Below, one piece after another: positions 28,557-36,221 of a stretch of DNA of 64,000 nt (positions within the stretch are counted from its first letter, which is position 1; every line of letters begins with the position of its first letter). The stretch is taken from assembly GCA_963717705.1 (NCBI GenBank), contig CAVQWT010000002.1, forward strand, positions 186,001-250,000, written 5' to 3'. This DNA is from CAVQWT01 sp963717705 (GTDB lineage: Bacteria; Pseudomonadota; Gammaproteobacteria; Burkholderiales; Casimicrobiaceae). Below the pieces are notes generated by a model. The model was given only the letters and a program-made list of their open reading frames with translations, ran no database searches and was not told the origin of the DNA. Both the position numbers and the translations under genes were made by a program.

Positions 28557-29269
28557 CAGGACAGCTCCGAAGGCGTCAGCCGGTGCTCGTTGACGTCGAT
28601 CCCGGCGATGCGGCCGTCGGCGAGGCGCAGCACCCGGTCCGCCATGCCGGCGATAGAGGCGTTGTGGGTGATGACGATGGTGGTGGTCCCGAGCTCGACG
28701 TTGATCCGGGCGATCGCCTCGAGCACGACCTTGCCGGTCACGTAGTCGAGCGCCCCGGTCGGCTCGTCGCACAGCAGCACGTCGGGCCGCTTGGCGATCG
28801 CCCTCGCGATCGCGACCCGCTGCTGCTCCCCTCCGGACAGCTGCGACGGGAAGTGGTCGGCCCGCGGCGCGAGTCCGACCCGCGCGACCGCCTCGTCGGC
28901 GCTCATCGGGTTGGCCGCGATGTCGGTGACGAGGGCGACGTTTTCCCGCACGGTGAGGCTCGGAATCAGGTTGTAGAACTGGAAGACGAAGCCGACGTGC
29001 TCGCGCCGGTAGCGGGTGAGCTCGGCCTCGCCGGCGGTGGCGAGGTTGTGGTCGCGCCAGAAGGCCTCGCCGGTGGTCGGCGTGTCCAGCCCGCCCAGGA
29101 TGTTCAGCAGCGTCGACTTGCCGCTGCCGGACGGCCCCAGCAGGACGACGAACTCGCCCTCGCGGATCTCGAGCGACAGGTCGGTGAGCGCGCGGACCTC
29201 GACCTCGCCCATCCGGTAGGTCTTGCACAGACCCCGGGCGACAAAGACAGACGGCTTCGGGTCGGTCAT
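28553..29269 (-). CDS. ABC exporter ATP-binding protein (LolD/MacB type)
   Basis: 238 residues. Walker A GPSGSGKST at 45-53, Q-loop in FVFQFYNLIPSLTVREN, signature LSGGEQQRVAIARA, Walker B VLLCDEPTGALD and the H-loop VITHN are all intact. The sequence DEPTGALDYVTGK and FYNLIP are typical of the MacB/LolD subgroup that works with FtsX-type permeases. First gene of the ATPase-permease-adaptor operon. The 136-base gap to frdB upstream probably holds its promoter. Confidence 0.92.
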   Translation of the reverse strand: MTDPKPSVFVARGLCKTYRMGEVEVRALTDLSLEIREGEFVVLLGPSGSGKSTLLNILGGLDTPTTGEAFWRDHNLATAGEAELTRYRREHVGFVFQFYNLIPSLTVRENVALVTDIAANPMSADEAVARVGLAPRADHFPSQLSGGEQQRVAIARAIAKRPDVLLCDEPTGALDYVTGKVVLEAIARINVELGTTTIVITHNASIAGMADRVLRLADGRIAGIDVNEHRLTPSELSW

Positions 29270-29405
29270 CGCGACCTCGGCGGCGCATCGCGCCGCGGTT
29301 TCTCGGGCGGCCGGCGAGACACCGGCCCCCTGCTGACCGCCCGCACCGGCGCACCCGCGACCGGGCGGCCGCGCGCGCCCTGGCGCGAGCCCGATGGCGG
29401 CGGCG

Positions 29406-30182
29406 CTACTTCCAGCCGATGGCCACCATCTTGCGGCGCATGAACGCGATCTGCGTGGCCAGCGGCAGCTCCTTCGGGCAGACGTCGTGGCAGGCGAGCA
29501 GCGACATGCAGCCGAAGACGCCCTGGTCGTCGCCGATCAGCTCGTAGTAGTCGTCGTCGGTGCGCTTGTCGCGCGGGTCGATCCTGAACCGGGCGACACG
29601 ATTGAGGCCCACCGCGCCGACGAAGTCCTGCCGCATCCTCGCGGTGCCGCAGGCGGCGACGCAGCAGCCGCACTCGATGCAGCGGTCGAGCTCGTAGATC
29701 CTGTCGGCGAGCTCGGGCTCCATCCGCTCTTCCAGCCGGTCGATGCTGCGGTCGGGGTCCTTCGGGTGCAGCCAGCCCTCGAGCCGCTCGCTCATCCCCC
29801 GCATCCACTTGCCGGTGTTCACCGACAGGTCGCCGATCAGCTCGAAGAACGGCAGCGGCGCCAGCGTGATCTCGGCGTCGAGGTTCTTGGTCAGCGTGCG
29901 GCAGGCCAGCGTCGGCCGGCCGTTGATCAGCATGCCGCAGCTGCCACAGATCCCGGCCCGGCAGACGAAGTCGTACTGCAGCGAAGGGTCCTGCTTTTCC
30001 TTGATCTCGTTCAGCGCGATGAACAGCGTCATGCCGTCCGCTTCCTCGAGGTCGTAGGTCTGCAACCGCGGCACGCTGCCCGGCTCCTGCGGGTTGTAGC
30101 GCAGGATGTGGAACCTGAGCTGGCGGTGAACCGCGGAATCGCCGGTGGCGGGCTTGGGTGCTTGCACGGCAGCGTCGCTCAT
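29406..30182 (-). CDS. frdB: Fumarate reductase / succinate dehydrogenase iron-sulfur subunit
   Basis: 258 residues. [2Fe-2S] ligands in CRAGICGSCGMLINGRPTLAC (given as the family motif from about residue 74), [4Fe-4S] in CIECGCCVAAC and [3Fe-4S] in CMSLLACHDVCPK are all present. It passes electrons between FAD in FrdA and the haems in FrdC. The sequence is of the Wolinella/epsilon type rather than the E. coli Sdh type. The start overlaps the end of the frdA reading frame (ATGA at 30179-30182). Last gene of frdCAB. Confidence 0.92.
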   Translation of the reverse strand: MSDAAVQAPKPATGDSAVHRQLRFHILRYNPQEPGSVPRLQTYDLEEADGMTLFIALNEIKEKQDPSLQYDFVCRAGICGSCGMLINGRPTLACRTLTKNLDAEITLAPLPFFELIGDLSVNTGKWMRGMSERLEGWLHPKDPDRSIDRLEERMEPELADRIYELDRCIECGCCVAACGTARMRQDFVGAVGLNRVARFRIDPRDKRTDDDYYELIGDDQGVFGCMSLLACHDVCPKELPLATQIAFMRRKMVAIGWK

Positions 30183-32177
30183 TTGGCGGCCTCGTTCGGG
30201 AACATCTCGTCAATGCGCTCGTTGCGCCCGCGGAAGCGCGGGGGCAGCTTGTCCTTGTACGGCAGCAGCGCCTCCTGGACGTCGAAACGCGGCGCGTCGG
30301 CCATCTTCTGCTTCAGCGCCTCGACCTCGGCCGCACGCTGCGGCGTGTCCGGATGGTCGATGTAGTCCTTGGCGCCGTAGCCGCGCCAGCCGGGCGGCAG
30401 CTCCATCTTCGCTCACGTCGAGCGGCTCGTAGTTCAGCGTCGGCATGCTGTCGCCGGGGTTGCGCCACGTCGCCAGCGTGCGCTTAAGCCACTCGGCGTC
30501 GTTGCGGCGCGGGAAGTCCTGCCGGAAGTGCGCGCCGCGGCTTTCGGTGCGGGTGTACGCCCCGTACGAAACGGTCAGCGCGAGCTTCAGCATCTTCTGC
30601 ACGCGGTACGCGGTGACGAGTTCCGGATTGGCGCCGCGCGCCTTGTACTTGAGGCCGATGTTGCGGCTGCGCAGCAGCAGCTGCTCGAGCTCCTCGACGG
30701 CCGACTTGAGGTCCTCGCCGCGGCGGAAGATGCCGACCTTCCCGGTCATGATCTCCTGCATCCGCTGCTTCAGCGCGTCGCCGCTCTCGGTGCCCTTGCC
30801 GCCGAGCAGCGCGTCGAGCTTGGCCTGCTCGGCGCGCAGCACCTCGTGGACGAGGCCGGTGGGGATGTTGACGTCGTTGGCGGGCTTGTCGCAGAAGTCG
30901 GCGATGAACTCGCCGACGATCATCCCGGCGACGACGGTCTCGGCGACCGAGTTGCCGCCCAGCCGGTTGAAGCCGTGCATGTCCCAGCACGCCGCCTCGC
31001 CCGCGGCGAACAGCCCCTTGAGCGTCGGGCTCTCGCCGGTGTGGTTGGTGCGCACGCCGCCCATCGTGTAGTGCTGCGCCGGCCGCACCGGGATCCAGTC
31101 CTTCACCGGGTCGACGCCCATGAAGTGGTGGCAGATGTCGTAGACCTCGCGCAGGTTGTGCTTGATGTGCTTCTCGCCCAGCAGCGTGATGTCGAGCCAG
31201 ATGTGCTCGCCGAACCGGCTCTGGACGCCCTTGCCCTTGGCGATGTGCTCCTCCATCCGCCGCGACACGACGTCGCGCGACGCGAGCTCCTTCTTCTCGG
31301 GCTCGTAGTCGGGCATGAAGCGGTGGCCGTCGACGTCCTTCAGCAGCCCGCCGTCGCCGCGGCAGCCCTCGGTGACCAGGATGCCGGCGGGGAAGATCCC
31401 GGTCGGATGGAACTGGATCGCCTCCATGTTGCCCAGCGTCGCGACGCCGGTCTCGAGCGCGATCGCGGCGCCGATGCCTTCGCAGATGACCGCGTTGGTG
31501 GTGACGCGGTACAGGCGGCCTGCGCCGCCCGCGGCGATCGCCGTCGCCTTGGCGACGTACGCCGACAGCTCGCCGGTGACGAGATCGCGGACGATCGCGC
31601 CGTAGCAGCGGCCCGCGTCGTGGATCAGCGCAATCGCCTCGGTGCGCTCGTGCACCGGGATCTTCTCGCCGATCGCCTGGTCGCTCATCGTCTGCAGCAT
31701 TGCGTGGCCGGTGCCGTCGGAAACGTAGCAGGTGCGCCACTTCTTGGTGCCGCCGAAGTCGCGCTGCGCGACCAGGCCCTGCGCCTCGGCGCGCTCGGTG
31801 ATCGTGACCTTCTGGCTGTTGATGATCACCTGCCGGTCGCCCTGCTGCACGCGGCTCCACGGCAGCCCCCACGACGCCAGCTCGCGGACCGCCTTGGGCG
31901 CGGTATTGACGAACATCCGGACCACGTCCTGGTCGGCGCCCCAGTCGCTGCCCCGCACCGTGTCCTCGAAATGGACGTCCTCGTTGTCGCCCTGCCCCTT
32001 GATCACGTTGCCCAGCGACGCCTGCATCCCGCCCTGCGCCGCGGCGGAGTGCGAGCGCTTGGGCGGGACCAGCGACAGGATGATGACGTCGTGGCCGCGG
32101 CGCCGCGCGCCGATGGCGATGCGCAGGCCGGCGAGGCCGCCGCCGATGACCAGGACGTCGGTGTAGACGATCTTCAT
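30179..32177 (-). CDS. frdA: Fumarate reductase / succinate dehydrogenase flavoprotein subunit, frameshifted near the C-terminus
   Basis: About 666 residues if restored. FAD site VIGGGLAGLRIAIGA. His43 in RSHSAAAQGG is the covalent FAD ligand and has the same number in W. succinogenes FrdA. The active-site loop HPTGIFPAGILVTEGCRGDGG and the capping domain are normal. The main frame is good to TLNYEPLDVSE (about base 30409). The expected continuation MELPPGWRGYGAKDYIDHPDT to the end is in another frame (30406 to 30179), implying one extra base at about 30404-30412. The downstream 75-residue piece has its own ATG at 30406, so reinitiation is conceivable. The ATG at 32177 overlaps the frdC stop. 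Confidence 0.88.
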
Positions 32178-32953
32178 TTGGCGACTCCCGGAGCGTTCTG
32201 CAGCCACGTCGGCACGTACGGCTGCCCGTGGTTCGGCGCGTGCTCGATGCCGATCTTGATGTAGGCGGCCAGGGTGGCGAAGCCCAGCACCAGGAAGAAC
32301 ACGGTCAGCGCCCACTTCAGCGTCTTCAGCCGCCGCCGCGTGCCAGCGGCATCGGCGCCGGTGAACCAGCCCCACTTCACCGCCAGCCGGTACAGGCCGA
32401 TGCCGCCGTGCAGCTCGACGGCGAGCAGCAGCAGGATATACAGCGGCCACATGTTCTCGGTCCAGACCCGGTCCGCCGACTCGAACGGGCCGATCAGGTG
32501 CGGCCGCGTCAGCATCAGGTACAGGTGCACCGAAGCGAGGAAGAACAGCGCGAAGCCGGTGTAGACCTGCCAGATCCACAGCGTCGTGTCGCCGTGGTCG
32601 ATCAGCTTCTGGTGGTCGCGGAAGAGCTTGTACTGCCGGTAGCTGATCGGGAACTTGCGCACCGCGAGCAGCGCGTGCCCGACGAAGAGCGCGATCACCG
32701 TCGCCACGACGAACGACACGATGATCGGGTACGGCTTGCCGAAGATGAAATACCCTTCGAACATCCGGGTTATGGTCCACATCGCGTCCTTGCTGATCAG
32801 GATCGACGAGACGAAGAACATGTGGCCCCACATGAACAGGGCCAGCACGAGTCCGGTCGCGCTCTGCAGCCAGTCGAGGCGCGCCGGCCAGCGGCTCTTC
32901 CTGGCCTCGTCGGCCAGTCCGACGCCGGCGACGATATCGGCATGGGTATTCAT
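32174..32953 (-). CDS. frdC: Di-haem cytochrome b subunit of fumarate reductase, Wolinella type
   Basis: 259 residues with five membrane helices. Counting from the ATG at 32953 (AAGGAG upstream), the haem-ligand histidines fall at 44, 93, 143 and 182, the same numbers as the four axial ligands in W. succinogenes FrdC. Glu66, needed there for menaquinol oxidation, and Glu180, of the transmembrane E-pathway, are also present. This marks a single-subunit di-haem anchor, working with a low-potential quinone in known cases. It is first in frdCAB, preceded by an FNR-type box. Direction (fumarate reduction or succinate oxidation) is not fixed by sequence. Confidence 0.93.
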   Translation of the reverse strand: MNTHADIVAGVGLADEARKSRWPARLDWLQSATGLVLALFMWGHMFFVSSILISKDAMWTITRMFEGYFIFGKPYPIIVSFVVATVIALFVGHALLAVRKFPISYRQYKLFRDHQKLIDHGDTTLWIWQVYTGFALFFLASVHLYLMLTRPHLIGPFESADRVWTENMWPLYILLLLAVELHGGIGLYRLAVKWGWFTGADAAGTRRRLKTLKWALTVFFLVLGFATLAAYIKIGIEHAPNHGQPYVPTWLQNAPGVAK

Positions 32954-33036
32954 CGACAGGACTCCTTGGAAGGGGATCCGTCCGCGGTAGGCGGCGAAAA
33001 CCAATCGAAATTGTCGCCCTAAGTCGCGGGCGTCGA

Positions 33037-33050
33037 TTGACCTGCGTCAA
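33037..33050. promoter_or_regulatory. FNR-type palindrome in front of frdCAB
   Basis: TTGAC-CTGC-GTCAA, a perfect half-site inverted repeat, about 90 bases before the frdC start codon. The core is identical to the site at 33151-33164. Confidence 0.65.
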
Positions 33051-33150
33051 GCCCGTCGGCGTCAGCACCCCGGTCCTGGCGACCGCACTGCAGCAAACGC
33101 AAGAGCGGGCCGAACCGGGAGGGGGCGCCGGGCCGCGTCGTGCGCGTCCC

Positions 33151-33164
33151 TTGACCTGCGTCAA
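33151..33164. promoter_or_regulatory. FNR-type palindrome in front of porC
   Basis: TTGAC-CTGC-GTCAA, 80 bases before the porC start codon, 114 bases from its twin on the frd side. The 291-base divergent frd-por region thus holds two identical sites, one facing each operon. Confidence 0.65.
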
Positions 33165-33244
33165 TGGGGTCCGGCGCGACTCGCGGAGTATCAGCATCCG
33201 GCGCCGTCCGCCACGGGCGGTCGCCACGCATTCCGGAGGATTCG

Positions 33245-33823
33245 ATGTTCCAGGTTCGCATTCACGGCCGCGGGGGCCAGGGCGTCGTGTCCGGCGCCGA
33301 GCTGCTCGCCGTCGCCGCGTTCTACGAGGGCCGCTTCGCGCAGGCGTTCCCGAGCTTCGGCTCCGAGCGCATGGGCGCGCCGGTGATGGCGTTCTGCCGG
33401 ATCGACGACCGCGAGATACGCCTGCGCGAGCCGGTGATGAACCCCGACGCGCTGATCATCCAGGACCCGACGCTGCTGCAGTCGGTCGACCTGTTCAGCG
33501 GGCTGGGGCGCGACGGCTACATCATCATCAATTCGGCGCGCGGGTTCGACGACCTCGGCCTCGGCGAGTTCGCCAGGGGCTTCCGGGCGACGCGGCTGGC
33601 GACGCTGCCGGCGACGGAGATCGCGATCAAGCACGTCCGCCGTCCGGTGCCCAACGTCCCGCTGCTCGCCGGCTTCGCCGCGATCAGCGGAGAGATCCGG
33701 CTGGATTCGGTGGTCGCGGCGATCCGCGCCAAGTTCCCGCCGAACGTGGCCGAACCGAACGTCGCCGCCGCCGCCGAGGCCTACGCGCTGGCGACGAAGG
33801 CGAAGGAGGCGCTCCATGCTTAA
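33245..33823 (+). CDS. porC: Pyruvate:ferredoxin oxidoreductase gamma subunit
   Basis: 192 residues, the full length of the 2-oxoacid:acceptor oxidoreductase gamma domain. It opens with VRIHGRGGQGVVSGAELLA and has FGSERMGAPVMAFCRID and the DALIIQDPTLL strand. These are typical of pyruvate rather than 2-oxoglutarate enzymes. It is structural and contacts the CoA/TPP region. GGAGG stands five bases before the ATG. First of porC-porA-porB-flavoprotein-malic enzyme; it overlaps porA by eight bases. Confidence 0.9.
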   Translation: MFQVRIHGRGGQGVVSGAELLAVAAFYEGRFAQAFPSFGSERMGAPVMAFCRIDDREIRLREPVMNPDALIIQDPTLLQSVDLFSGLGRDGYIIINSARGFDDLGLGEFARGFRATRLATLPATEIAIKHVRRPVPNVPLLAGFAAISGEIRLDSVVAAIRAKFPPNVAEPNVAAAAEAYALATKAKEALHA

Positions 33824-35069
33824 GCAGATCGAAGGTTCCGCCGCGGTCGCCGAAGGCATCGCGCTCTGTCGCCCGCAGGTGATCTGCGCGTACCCGATCA
33901 CCCCGCAGACGCACATCGTCGAGGGGCTGGGCGAGCTGGTGAAGGCCGGCGAGCTGCCCGGCTGCGCGTTCATCAACGTCGAGAGCGAATTCGCCGCGCT
34001 GTCGGTGGCGATCGGCTCGTCGGCGGCCGGCGCCCGGACCTACACCGCGACGTCGAGCCAGGGCCTGCTGTTCATGGCCGAGGCGGTCTACAACGCCTCC
34101 GGTCTGGGCCTGCCCATCGTCATGACCATCGGCAACCGCGCCATCGGGGCGCCGATCAACATCTGGAACGACCACTCGGACTCGATGTCGATGCGCGACG
34201 CCGGCTGGATCCAGCTGTTCGCCGAGACCAACCAGGAGGCGCTCGACCTGCACATCCAGGCCTTCCGCCTGGCCGAGGAGCTGTCGTGCCCGGTGATGGT
34301 GTGCATGGACGGGTTCATCCTCACCCACGCGGTGGAGCGCGTCGACATGCCGACGCAGGCGCAGGTCGACGCGTACCTGCCGCCGTTCGAGCCGCGGCAG
34401 GTGCTCGATCCCGCGGAGCCGGTGACCATCGGCGCGATGGTCGGGCCGGAGGCGTTCACCGAGGTCCGCTACCTCGCGCATCACAAGCAGCTGAAGGCGC
34501 TGACGCTGATCCCGCAGCTCGCCGCGCAGTTCGAGGCGCAGTTCGGCCGCAAGTCGGGCGGGCTGATCCGGCCGTACCGCACCGAAGGCGCCGAGACCAT
34601 CGTCGTCGCGCTGGGCTCGGTCAACGGCACCGTGCAGGAGGTCATCGACGAAATGCGCGCCGACGGCGTCGCGATCGGGTCGGTGGGCATCGGCTCGTTC
34701 CGGCCGTTCCCGCTGACGGCGCTGCGCGAGGCGCTGCAGCACGCCAAGCGGGTCGTCGTGCTCGAGAAGTGCCTCGCCGTGGGCCTGGGCGGCATCGTCT
34801 CCGACGGCGTGCGCAAGAGCCTGTCGGGGATCCAGCTCAAGGGCTATACGGTAATCGCGGGCCTCGGCGGCCGCGCCATCACCCGCACGTCGCTGCGGCA
34901 GCTGTTCGTGGACGCGGGCAACGACGAGCTCGAGCAGGTGACCTTCCTCGATCTCAACGCCGAGGTCGTCGCGAACGAGCTCGAGCGCGAGGCCGAGGCC
35001 CGGCGGACCGGCCCGACCGCGGAATCGATCCTGAAACGCATCGGCTCGGTCAGCTCGCGGATCGGCTGA
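33816..35069 (+). CDS. porA: Pyruvate:ferredoxin oxidoreductase alpha subunit
   Basis: 417 residues. EGSAAVAEGIALCRPQVICA and AYPITPQTHIVEGL are the pyrimidine-binding domain start typical of PorA. FINVESEFAALSVAIGSSAAG, the TYTATSSQGL loop, and PINIWNDHSDSMSMRDAGWIQ follow. The C-terminal half is domain II (VALGSVNGTVQEVIDEMR). With PorB it forms the TPP site that oxidatively decarboxylates pyruvate to acetyl-CoA. A related 2-oxoacid such as 2-oxoglutarate is not excluded, but PITPQTHIVE argues for pyruvate. Confidence 0.9.
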   Translation: MLKQIEGSAAVAEGIALCRPQVICAYPITPQTHIVEGLGELVKAGELPGCAFINVESEFAALSVAIGSSAAGARTYTATSSQGLLFMAEAVYNASGLGLPIVMTIGNRAIGAPINIWNDHSDSMSMRDAGWIQLFAETNQEALDLHIQAFRLAEELSCPVMVCMDGFILTHAVERVDMPTQAQVDAYLPPFEPRQVLDPAEPVTIGAMVGPEAFTEVRYLAHHKQLKALTLIPQLAAQFEAQFGRKSGGLIRPYRTEGAETIVVALGSVNGTVQEVIDEMRADGVAIGSVGIGSFRPFPLTALREALQHAKRVVVLEKCLAVGLGGIVSDGVRKSLSGIQLKGYTVIAGLGGRAITRTSLRQLFVDAGNDELEQVTFLDLNAEVVANELEREAEARRTGPTAESILKRIGSVSSRIG

Positions 35070-35095
35070 CCCACAGGCACGCAAGGGGACCACGG

Positions 35096-36136
35096 ATGGA
35101 ACGCACCACTGTCAAGTTCTACCAGACCGGGACGTTCACGGTCGGCAACCGGCTGCTCGCGCCGCACGAGCGCAGCGTCCAGGCCGACCGGGCGCGGACG
35201 AATTCCCTCAACTCAGGCCACCGCGCCTGCCAGGGCTGCGGCGAGGCGCTGGGGGCGCGCTACGCCATCGACACGGCGATGCGCGCGACCAACAACCAGC
35301 TGATCGCCGTCAACGCGACCGGCTGCCTCGAGGTGTTCTCGACGCCGTATCCCGAGACTTCGTGGCAGATCCCGTGGATCCACTCGCTGTTCGGCAACGC
35401 CGCGGCCGTGGCGTCCGGCGTCGCCGCCGCGATGCACGTGCAGGGCCGCACCGACGTCCGCGTCGTCGCGCAGGGCGGCGACGGCGGCACCACCGACATC
35501 GGCTTCGGCTGCCTGTCGGGGATGTTCGAGCGCAACGACGACGTGCTGTACATCTGCTACGACAACGAGGCGTACATGAACACCGGGATCCAGCGCTCGA
35601 GCGCGACGCCGGGGGCGGCGCGCACCGCGACCACCCCGGCGGTGGGCAGCGAGCCGGGGAACCCGTTCGGCACCGGCAAGAACGTGCCCCGCATCGCGAT
35701 GGCGCACGGCATCCCCTACGTCGCGACCGCCAGCGTGGCCGACCTGCACGACCTCGAGGCCAAGATCACGCGGGCGATGGAGTTCCGCGGCGCGCGCTAC
35801 GTCCACATCCATGTGCCCTGCCCGCTGGGCTGGGGCAGCGCCCCGGCCGACACCATCAAGGTCGCGCGGCTGGCCGTCGAGAGCGGCCTGTACCCGCTGT
35901 TCGAGGCGGTGAACGGCCGGGTCACCGAGGCGACGAAGATCCGCCGCCCCGTGCCCGTCACCGAGTACCTGCGGCTGCAGAAGCGGTTCGCCCACCTGTT
36001 CGGCGCCAAGCCCGACGAAGCCCGGCTGGCGCTGATCCAGGCGGCCGCCGACCGCAACATTCTCGAGTTCGGGCTCGTCGATGCGCCCGACCCGGCGCCC
36101 GATCAGGCGCCCAATCGGGAAGGCGCGCCCGCCTGA
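35096..36136 (+). CDS. porB: Pyruvate:ferredoxin oxidoreductase beta subunit
   Basis: 346 residues. Proximal [4Fe-4S] ligands lie in HRACQGCGEALGARYA and NATGCLEVF, with the last Cys probably in VPCPLGWG. The TPP diphosphate motif is GGDGGTTDIGFGCLSG, continuing to NDDVLYICYDNEAYMNTG. The C-terminal PDPAPDQAPNREGAPA is low-complexity and is likely a free tail. AAGGGGA precedes the ATG, 26 bases after porA. Together with PorA and PorC this is a heteromeric PFOR whose ferredoxin-like delta function appears to be supplied by the next gene. Confidence 0.9.
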   Translation: MERTTVKFYQTGTFTVGNRLLAPHERSVQADRARTNSLNSGHRACQGCGEALGARYAIDTAMRATNNQLIAVNATGCLEVFSTPYPETSWQIPWIHSLFGNAAAVASGVAAAMHVQGRTDVRVVAQGGDGGTTDIGFGCLSGMFERNDDVLYICYDNEAYMNTGIQRSSATPGAARTATTPAVGSEPGNPFGTGKNVPRIAMAHGIPYVATASVADLHDLEAKITRAMEFRGARYVHIHVPCPLGWGSAPADTIKVARLAVESGLYPLFEAVNGRVTEATKIRRPVPVTEYLRLQKRFAHLFGAKPDEARLALIQAAADRNILEFGLVDAPDPAPDQAPNREGAPA

Positions 36137-36221
36137 CGATCCCAGACGGCGCCGGCGCGGCGCGCGGGGGCGAAACGCCCCGGCGACGCGCACGGTGCCC
36201 GCCCAAGGAGGCACGGAAACG

